Shown here: positions 58,207-64,000 of the stretch, one piece after another
Layout of the letters: each line of letters starts with the position of its first letter
How positions within the stretch are numbered: position 1 is the stretch's first letter
Assembly: GCF_009720825.1 (NCBI RefSeq)
Contig: NZ_WNKY01000016.1
Location: 60,517-124,516 of the forward strand
DNA length: 64,000 bases
Source of the DNA: Duganella radicis
GTDB lineage: Bacteria; Pseudomonadota; Gammaproteobacteria; Burkholderiales; Burkholderiaceae_D
Direction of reading: 5' to 3'
The notes under the pieces: model-generated
The model's input: the letters and a program-made list of their open reading frames with translations, nothing else
Told to the model about the DNA's origin: nothing
Database searches by the model: none
Program-made: the position numbers and the translations under genes

Positions 58207-60611
58207 TATGCCCGCAGCACCTGCACCGGGGCGATGCGCATGGCGGACCAGGTGTGGCGCGCGGTGGCCGCCGCCGCCACCAGCAGGGCGAACGCCAGCG
58301 CCGCCAGCGGCGCCCATGCGCTCCACGGCGTGTGCTCGGCGAACGGCGCCAGGTAGCGTGCGATCGCCAGCCAGGCCGGCGGCAGTGCGATCAGGGCCGC
58401 CGCCGCTGTCAGCAGCAGGAACTCGCGTCCGACCAGGGAGGCGATCGCCGCGCGGCCGGCGCCATGCAGCTTGCGCAGCACAATCTCGCGCGCGCGCCGC
58501 TGTACGCTGTGCGCCGCCAGCACGTAGATGCCGAACGACGCCAGCACCAGGATCACCGCCGTGGCGCAGGCCAGCAGGCGCGCCAGCCGCACGTCGTCGG
58601 CATAGGCGAGGGCGTAGTAGCTGGCGGCCTGCCGTATCGTTGGCGGCTGGGCCGGGAAGTAGCGCTGCCAGGTGGCGAGGATGGCCGGTTCCACGTCGGC
58701 CCGCGCGCCGCCCAGGCGCACGGTGAACAAGCCGCTGTCGCGCGACAGCTGGTACATCAGCGGCCGCACCGGATCGCGCAGCGTTTCCCAGCGCAGGTCG
58801 GGCGCCACGCCCACCACGCGCCACTGCGTGCCATTGATGCGCTGGCCGATGGCCGCGCGCGCGGAGGCAAAGCCCAGCGCGGTCACGGCGGATGGATTGA
58901 GCACCACGCTTTGTTCATCCTCCGCCGCCGCGTGCGCGTCGCGCACGTCGAACATGCGGCCGGCCAGCGGCTGTATGCCGTACACCTGGAAGAAGTCCTT
59001 GCCCACCATTTGCATGGGCATCGCCACGCTGCTGCCGTCCACGTGCTTGACGGTGCTGCTGGCGCGGGTGCCGGTGTGGTCGTCGCGGCCCGGCACATTG
59101 CGGCTGTCGGCCACGCCCGCCACACCGGGCAGGTGCGCCAGCGCGTCGCGCAAGGCGTCGGCCGGCGGCTGGTTGAGCGCGATCGGCATATCGATCACCA
59201 GCAGCGGCGACGGATCGAAACCGGGCGGGGCTTCGGCGGCAAAGCGGGTCTGCCACAGCATGGCCAGCGCCAAGCTGCCCATGCCGATGGCGGCGCTGAA
59301 CTGCAGTGCCGTCAGCGCACGCCGCAGCCAGGCGGCGCTGGCGGTTTCGCCGCTGCGTTGCGCCAGCGTGGCGCGCATGTCGACGCCGCCCGCCAGCCAG
59401 CCGGGATACACACCGGCCAGCAGGCCGACCAGCGCGCCGAAGGCCAGACAGGCCGTCACCGACAGCGGCGTCACCGCGTCATTCAGTTGCCGTTGCAGCA
59501 GTTCGGACGCCAGCGGCAGCAGCAGCCATGCCAGCAGCACGCCCAGCGCCGCCGCGGCCACCGACAGCAGCAAGGCCTCGCTCATGAACTGCGCCAGCAG
59601 CTGTCGGGTGGAGGCGCCCATCACGCGCCGCACGGCGATTTCGCGCTGGCGTCGCACCGCGCGCACCGTCGCCAGATTGATGTAGTTGACCACCGCCAGC
59701 AGCAAGATCAGCAAACCGGCCGCGCCGAGCGCCAGCACCACGCGCATGTCGCCGCGCGGGCCGGAGCCCATGGTGTTAGCGACGGTGCGGTCGAAATAGG
59801 CCTCGGCCAGCGGACCAAGCGCCAAGTCGACCATCTTGCGTTCGCCCAGCGCCGCTTTCATTTCCGGCGTGGCCATGCTGGCCCATGGCGCGGTATCGAC
59901 GGCCTGTTGCAGCGCCGCTTGCAGCACTTGCGGGCTGGCGCTGGTCTTCACGTAAATGCGGCCGTTGATGCCCATCCAGTTGTCCAGCACCTGCTTGCGT
60001 TCCTGCTCGTTCCACAGTGCGCTGCCGATCCCCACCAGTGCGCCGAATTGCATGGTGCTGTTGGAAGGGCGGTCCGGCAACAGCGCCCGTACTTGCAGCG
60101 CCTGCCCATTCAACACCGCCGTGCGCCCGAGCACACCGGCTTTGCCGAACAGCTGGAGCGCCGCTTGCCGCGTCAGCGCCAATCCGTCCGGCCGCGTGAG
60201 AGCTGCATGCAGATCGCCTTGCAGCGCACGCAGGCCGGCGATCTGTTCGAAGGCCGGATCCACCGCCGTGATGTCGACCATGCGCAGCACGCCATCCTGG
60301 TTCATCGCCGCCTGGCTTGGCCACCATGCGCTGACTTCTAGCGGCAGTCCGCTTTGCAGGGCGACGCCGCGCAGTGCGAAGGGTGTGTATTCCATCCACT
60401 GCGGTTGCGGGATGAAGTTGAGGCGATGCTTGATGGCGTACACCTGTTCGCGCTGCGGCACATCGCGGTCGTAGCTGAACGAGTACTGCACAAACGTCAG
60501 CAGCACAAAGCAGACGGCAAAGCCGGCCGCAAGTCCCAGCAGTTCGATGGCGGTGTTGAGCGGATGGCGCAGCAGCAGGCGCCAGCCCATGCGGAAGTCG
60601 CGCAACATCAT
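58206..60611 (-). CDS. ABC transporter permease, double FtsX/MacB type
   Basis: 801 residues with eight predicted membrane helices: one near the N-terminus (LNTAIELLGLAAGFAVCFVL), three in the middle after a large periplasmic domain (VLALGAAGLLILLLAVVNYI and two more), and a second half repeating the plan, ending LALLVAAAATARHTWSAMR. This is the MacB_PCD-FtsX double layout typical of lipoprotein or peptide mechanotransmission/export systems. The start overlaps the ATPase stop (ATGA). Confidence 0.93.
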   Translation of the reverse strand: MMLRDFRMGWRLLLRHPLNTAIELLGLAAGFAVCFVLLTFVQYSFSYDRDVPQREQVYAIKHRLNFIPQPQWMEYTPFALRGVALQSGLPLEVSAWWPSQAAMNQDGVLRMVDITAVDPAFEQIAGLRALQGDLHAALTRPDGLALTRQAALQLFGKAGVLGRTAVLNGQALQVRALLPDRPSNSTMQFGALVGIGSALWNEQERKQVLDNWMGINGRIYVKTSASPQVLQAALQQAVDTAPWASMATPEMKAALGERKMVDLALGPLAEAYFDRTVANTMGSGPRGDMRVVLALGAAGLLILLLAVVNYINLATVRAVRRQREIAVRRVMGASTRQLLAQFMSEALLLSVAAAALGVLLAWLLLPLASELLQRQLNDAVTPLSVTACLAFGALVGLLAGVYPGWLAGGVDMRATLAQRSGETASAAWLRRALTALQFSAAIGMGSLALAMLWQTRFAAEAPPGFDPSPLLVIDMPIALNQPPADALRDALAHLPGVAGVADSRNVPGRDDHTGTRASSTVKHVDGSSVAMPMQMVGKDFFQVYGIQPLAGRMFDVRDAHAAAEDEQSVVLNPSAVTALGFASARAAIGQRINGTQWRVVGVAPDLRWETLRDPVRPLMYQLSRDSGLFTVRLGGARADVEPAILATWQRYFPAQPPTIRQAASYYALAYADDVRLARLLACATAVILVLASFGIYVLAAHSVQRRAREIVLRKLHGAGRAAIASLVGREFLLLTAAAALIALPPAWLAIARYLAPFAEHTPWSAWAPLAALAFALLVAAAATARHTWSAMRIAPVQVLRA

Positions 60612-61288
60612 GCCGCTTGCAGCGCGTCGACCATCACGCGGCCGTCCAGCAGGTTGAGGGTGCGCGAAGCCTGGGCGGCGTGGTCGGGCGAGTGGGTGAC
60701 CATGACCACCGTCGTGCCTTCGGCGTTGATGTCGCGCAGCAGGCGCATGACCTCATCGCCGTGGGCGCTGTCGAGATTACCGGTCGGTTCGTCGGCCAGC
60801 AGCACGGCGGGGCCGGACACCAGCGCGCGCGCGATCGCCACGCGCTGTTGCTGGCCGCCGGACAGTTGCGATGGACGATGGCCGGCGCGGTGGCCCACGC
60901 CGAGCTTATTCAGCATGGCCGTCACGCGCTCGCGCCGCGCGCGCGCGGGCGTGCCGTTGTACTCCAGTGCCAGTTCCACGTTTTCAAATACAGTCAGTTC
61001 TTCGATCAGGTTGAAGCTCTGGAAAATGAAGCCGATGCGCCCGCGCCGCAGCTTGTTCAGTTGCGATTCGCTCCAGCCGGCCACGTTCTGGCCTTCGAAC
61101 CAGTACTCGCCGCGCGTCGGCACATCCAGCAGGCCGAGGATGCCGAGCATGGTCGACTTGCCGCAGCCCGACGGCCCGGTGATGGCGACATATTCGCCCG
61201 CTTCGATATGCAGATCGATGCGGTCCAGCGCCGTGGTCTGGATCTCTCCCGCTTGATGAATTTTGCTGACGCCGACGAGTTTGAGCAT
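60608..61288 (-). CDS. ABC transporter ATPase (LolD/MacB type)
   Basis: 226 residues. Walker A GPSGCGKST, QSFNLIEELTVFENVELALE after the Q-loop, signature QLSGGQQQRVAIARALV, Walker B VLLADEPTGNLDSAHGDEVM, H-loop VTHSPDHAAQ. It energises the double-FtsX permease. It starts 31 bases after the adaptor gene and overlaps the permease gene. Confidence 0.95.
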   Translation of the reverse strand: MLKLVGVSKIHQAGEIQTTALDRIDLHIEAGEYVAITGPSGCGKSTMLGILGLLDVPTRGEYWFEGQNVAGWSESQLNKLRRGRIGFIFQSFNLIEELTVFENVELALEYNGTPARARRERVTAMLNKLGVGHRAGHRPSQLSGGQQQRVAIARALVSGPAVLLADEPTGNLDSAHGDEVMRLLRDINAEGTTVVMVTHSPDHAAQASRTLNLLDGRVMVDALQAA

Positions 61289-61319
61289 ATGTGTCTACCT
61301 TGTGTGTTGTAGTGAGAGG

Positions 61320-62615
61320 TTACTGCGAAATTTGCAGCCGTGGCGCATTTCCATACGCCGCGTAGCTGGACAGGATGACTTTCTCCCCCGCGTTCAGGCC
61401 TTCCAGCACTTCGACCTGGCTGTTGTTGCGGCGGCCGATGCGCACCGTGCGTCGGTCGGCGTTGCGGCCCGCCGCATCCAGCACGTAGACCCAGGCGCCG
61501 CCGCTGTCGTTGATGAAGGCGCCGTTGGGCAGCAGCAGGGCGCTGGCCGGTTCGCCCAGCGTGATGCGCGCATCCAGGCTCTGGCCGGGATTCAGTACCG
61601 GCGGCTGCCCCTGCGTGAATACCAGTTCCACGCCGAAGCGGCCATCCTTGATTTGCGGGTAGATGGTGGCGATGTCGGCGGCATAGTTGCGCCCATCCTG
61701 CTGCACGCGGGCGTGGCGGCCGACGACCATGCGGTTCAGGTAATACTCGTCCACGCTGGCGGAGAGCTTGAAGCGCGCCGGATCGTCGATGCGGCCGATG
61801 TTTTTGCCGGTGGCGATGGATTCGCCCACTTGCAGGCGGAAGTTGGTCAGGCGCCCCGCCACCGGCGCGCGCACGGCCAGCGCCTCGACCGTGGCCGACA
61901 CCAGTTTGAGGCCGGAGTTCAGGCCATGCACCGCGCTTTCCAGCTGCTGGTCGGCCTGGGCGCGCACACGCGATTCGGCTGCCGCGGCTTGCTGCTCCTG
62001 CGTCAGCGCGCGCTGTTGCTGGGCGAGGCGGTCGGCCGATTCCTCCAGCGCCACGGCGGAGATGAAGCCTTGCGCGGCCAGCCTGATATTGCGTGCGTGC
62101 TGCTTGCTGGCCTGATCCAGCGCGAATTGCAAATCGTCCAGCCGGCGCCGGTGGTCGCTGGCGCTGGCCTCCTGCGCCACGCGCAGGTTGGACAAGTTGA
62201 AGATGCTGACCGCGCGCTCGGACTGGCGCGCCAGCAGTTCCAGGTTGCGCTGCGGGTTGGAGATGCGGAACAGCAGCTGGCCTTGTTTCACCAGCGCGCC
62301 ATCGGTAGCGAAAACTTCTTCCACGCGGCCTGATTCCACTGCGTCGAGAATGACGGAGCTGAGCGGCTCGGCGCTGGCGCGCACGATTACTTCATCGACG
62401 AACACGCCGCGCGCGGCCTGCCCGGTACGCAGGTCGGCGCCGTCGATTTGCAAGCCGTGCGGCATCCAGGCCCACAACGCGCCGGCGCCGGTCGCCAATG
62501 CCGCCAGCACGGCGGCGATGATGGCGATGCGCTTGCCGCGACGGCGCGGCACCACCACATCCATGGCGGCGCCGGTGTGCGGCGTGGCGGGCTCAAATTT
62601 TTTTTTCATGTGCAT
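61320..62615 (-). CDS. HlyD/MacA-type periplasmic adaptor protein
   Basis: About 431 residues. One membrane anchor (IAIIAAVLAALATGAGALWA), then a barrel-sandwich hybrid (VEEVFATDGALVKQGQLLFR), a long helical hairpin (about 150-235), and VRAPVAGRLTNFRLQVGESI with beta-barrel and a C-terminal VEVLEGLNAGEKVILSS. It links the inner-membrane ABC permease to the outer membrane. Starts at ATG 62615, ATG 62609 and ATG 62564 (beginning MDVVVPRRRGK, as many homologues do) are all possible; the sigma-54 promoter predicts an mRNA start at about 62616, which would make the first one nearly leaderless. Confidence 0.9.
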   Translation of the reverse strand: MHMKKKFEPATPHTGAAMDVVVPRRRGKRIAIIAAVLAALATGAGALWAWMPHGLQIDGADLRTGQAARGVFVDEVIVRASAEPLSSVILDAVESGRVEEVFATDGALVKQGQLLFRISNPQRNLELLARQSERAVSIFNLSNLRVAQEASASDHRRRLDDLQFALDQASKQHARNIRLAAQGFISAVALEESADRLAQQQRALTQEQQAAAAESRVRAQADQQLESAVHGLNSGLKLVSATVEALAVRAPVAGRLTNFRLQVGESIATGKNIGRIDDPARFKLSASVDEYYLNRMVVGRHARVQQDGRNYAADIATIYPQIKDGRFGVELVFTQGQPPVLNPGQSLDARITLGEPASALLLPNGAFINDSGGAWVYVLDAAGRNADRRTVRIGRRNNSQVEVLEGLNAGEKVILSSYAAYGNAPRLQISQ

Positions 62616-62626
62616 GCGGGCCTTAC

Positions 62627-62642
62627 TGCAAACGCTGTGCCA
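62627..62642 (-). promoter_or_regulatory. Sigma-54 promoter of the ABC export operon
   Basis: On the minus strand TGGCAC-AGCGT-TTGCA matches the -24/-12 consensus (TGGCAC, five bases, TTGCA) at every core position. It predicts a transcript start near 62616. It faces the adaptor-ATPase-permease genes, and a sigma-54 activator is encoded divergently, so the assignment is strong. Confidence 0.88.
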
Positions 62643-62670
62643 TGCTGAAAACGCGGTTTTAGGGTGGTGA

Positions 62671-62712
62671 GTGTTCATTTCCGAACACTTGCCGCTGTCC
62701 GCTAGCGGACAG
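62671..62712. promoter_or_regulatory. Two matched upstream activator dyads (TGTYC-N6-GRACA)
   Basis: GTGTTC-N6-GAACAC at 62671-62688 and CTGTCC-N6-GGACAG at 62695-62712 are both perfect dyads with the same spacing and share TGTYC-N6-GRACA. Their centres are 24 bases apart. They lie 29 to 70 bases upstream of the sigma-54 -24 element and 51 to 92 bases before the divergent response-regulator start. They are the expected binding sites of that regulator and would allow autoregulation. Confidence 0.75.
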
Positions 62713-62762
62713 GCTGCGGAGGTGGACGTTTACAGCGTTTGGACGGCTGCTAGAATGGCCGC

Positions 62763-64000
62763 ATGTCTGCCTATATCCTGATCCTCGATGACGATGCCGA
62801 CGTGGCCACGGCCGCGCAATTGCTGCTGCGCCGCCGCTATGGGCAGGTGGCCACGCTGTGCGATCCGGCGGGCTTGCCAGCCTTGCTGGCGCGCGGTGTG
62901 CCGGATGTGGTGCTGCTGGATCTGAACTTCACGCCGGGCCGCATCAACGGTGCGGAAGGCCTGGCGTTGCTGGATGTGCTGCGCGCGCAGGCGCGCCCTC
63001 CGGCCGTGATTGCGATGACGGCGTATGCCGATGTGCCGCTGGCGGTGGAAGCGCTCAAGCGCGGGGCGGGCGATTTCATCACCAAGCCCTGGGATAACGC
63101 GCGGCTGATCGCGGCGGTGGATCAGGCTTTGGCGCGGCGCGAGGCGGTGCGTGGCGGCGCGGCGGGGTCGCCGGAGTTGATGGGCGAGTCGCGCGCCATG
63201 CGGGAATTGAAGGCCTTGATCGCCAGCGTTGCGCCGACCGAGGCCAATGTGATGGTGCTGGGTGAGAACGGCGTTGGCAAGGAGCTGGTGGCGCGGGCGA
63301 TTCATGCGGCGTCGCGCCGGGCGGCTGGCACCTTGCTGGCGGTGGATATGGGCGCGTTGCCCGAGTCGACGTTTGAGAGTGAGCTGTTCGGGCATCGCAA
63401 AGGCTCGTTCACCGATGCGAAGGCTGACAGGGCGGGACGTTTCCAGGCGGCGCGCGGCGGCTCGCTGTTTTTGGATGAAATCGGCAATATGCCGCTGGCG
63501 GCGCAGGCCAAGTTGCTGACGGCGCTGGAGCGGCGCGAGGTGACGCCGATTGGCGCGGACAAGCCGGAGTCTATCGATGTGCGGATTATCAGCGCCACCA
63601 ATCTGGAAGAGGCGCGCTTGTTCGATCCGTTGGTGTTCAGGGCGGATTTGCTGTTTCGCCTGAATACCATTGTGATCCGCGTACCGCCCTTGCGTGAGCG
63701 GCGCGAGGATGTGCCGCTGCTGTTGCAGCATTATCTGAGGATGTATGAGACGCAGTACGAACGTCCGGCGCGCAATGTGAGCGCGGCGGCATGGGATGCG
63801 CTGCTGCGGCATGACTGGCCCGGCAACGTGCGCGCCCTGCGCCACGCGTGCGAGCGCGCGGCCATTCTCGGGCAGGGCGTGGAATACGCGATCAGCGATT
63901 TCGGCCTGGTGACCGCCAACGCGGCGCTGCTCGCAGCGGCCAGCGCCGGGGCGACCGGCGCTGCCGCACACGGCGCGGCTGGCATGCCGGCGCCCGGCCC
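62763..64000 (+). CDS. Sigma-54-dependent response regulator (NtrC family), partial
   Basis: At least 412 residues; it runs off the right edge. Receiver domain with the acidic pair and phospho-Asp in ILILDDDADVATA and VVLLDLNFTPGRI, Thr/Lys in VIAMTAYAD and FITKPWDN. The AAA+ domain has Walker A GENGVGKELV, LFGHRKGSFTDAKADRAGRF (GSFTDA in place of GAFTGA), Walker B GGSLFLDEIGN, and WPGNVRALRHACERA. The DNA-binding domain is probably beyond the edge. Divergent from the ABC operon with a sigma-54 promoter and paired dyads between. A cognate kinase probably follows. Confidence 0.94.
   Translation, partial: MSAYILILDDDADVATAAQLLLRRRYGQVATLCDPAGLPALLARGVPDVVLLDLNFTPGRINGAEGLALLDVLRAQARPPAVIAMTAYADVPLAVEALKRGAGDFITKPWDNARLIAAVDQALARREAVRGGAAGSPELMGESRAMRELKALIASVAPTEANVMVLGENGVGKELVARAIHAASRRAAGTLLAVDMGALPESTFESELFGHRKGSFTDAKADRAGRFQAARGGSLFLDEIGNMPLAAQAKLLTALERREVTPIGADKPESIDVRIISATNLEEARLFDPLVFRADLLFRLNTIVIRVPPLRERREDVPLLLQHYLRMYETQYERPARNVSAAAWDALLRHDWPGNVRALRHACERAAILGQGVEYAISDFGLVTANAALLAAASAGATGAAAHGAAGMPAPG

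Noticed and set aside
58254..60341. 695-codon open frame on the plus strand opposite the ABC permease
   Set aside because: Low-complexity product, no homology pattern, and fully overlaps a clear membrane permease.
62730..63971. 413-codon open frame on the minus strand opposite the sigma-54 regulator
   Set aside because: The plus-strand frame has receiver and AAA+ motifs in order; the minus frame has none.

Overview
The window reads as a chromosomal segment of a GC-rich betaproteobacterium, most likely a member of the Burkholderiales family Oxalobacteraceae (Massilia/Duganella/Janthinobacterium-like). This placement is an inference from the ATP synthase, ArgB, SlmA, EttA and Kup proteins, the high GC content, and the local gene order; no database search was run. 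Coding density is very high: no stretch over 300 bases lacks a gene. I see no rRNA, CRISPR array, transposase or prophage block. One tRNA, tRNA-Thr(GGU), is present.

Layout. 1-3.0 kb: 3' part of the F1Fo ATP synthase operon (atpA end, atpG, atpD, atpC) with a strong terminator. 3.0-6.7 kb: DUF433 protein, rsgA, an AraC regulator divergent from a glutathione transferase, and a VOC protein. 6.7-14.2 kb: the most unusual locus, two divergent compact operons. Leftward: DUF350 membrane protein, SPFH/SHOCT protein, DUF4178 zinc-ribbon protein, a 59-residue Gly/Ser/Trp-rich membrane peptide and S-adenosylmethionine decarboxylase. Rightward: a membrane-bound spermidine-synthase-like aminopropyltransferase, a Tat-like exported FAD oxidoreductase and a PPK2 polyphosphate kinase. 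Together they suggest a membrane-associated aminopropylation pathway with unknown product. 14.2-21.9 kb: secreted PHA depolymerase, exported glutathione peroxidase, a 101-bp inverted-repeat element, rhodanese/FtrA-type pair, DUF1428, fused PabB-PabC, SlmA, a pyrimidine nucleotidase and a TraB/GumN protein. 22-31 kb: tRNA-Thr, argB, small proteins, a second PHB-depolymerase-type esterase with a CopG-like regulator, metallo-hydrolase, LysR/AzoR, a hydrolase, a nitronate-monooxygenase-like enzyme and an amidohydrolase.

31.2-41.2 kb: a long leftward operon (acyl-CoA synthetase, LivG/H/M, binding protein, LivF, MmcQ, PaaK-like ligase, possibly hpt) divergent from a Crp/Fnr regulator. A dyad in the shared promoter lies about 41 bp upstream of the predicted start, which fits uptake plus CoA activation of an organic acid under Crp-type control. 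41.2-46.7 kb: higBA, aminopeptidase P, MgtC-like protein, DUF924, DUF2520 and an unknown protein after an AT-rich gap. 46.7-52.4 kb: a SUOX-fold protein, AlkB, a chemoreceptor with a C-terminal tether motif, an outer-membrane barrel, LysR and an exported alpha/beta hydrolase. 52.5-58.2 kb: ettA, rarD, kup and a tandem FKBP lipoprotein.

58.2-64 kb: an ABC-type export module (double FtsX-type permease, ATPase, HlyD/MacA-like adaptor) behind a near-perfect sigma-54 promoter. Two matched dyads (TGTYC-N6-GRACA) lie between it and a divergent NtrC-type response regulator that runs off the window end. The adaptor, ATPase and permease plus this regulator form a self-contained two-component-controlled envelope transport system; its kinase should lie just past the window.
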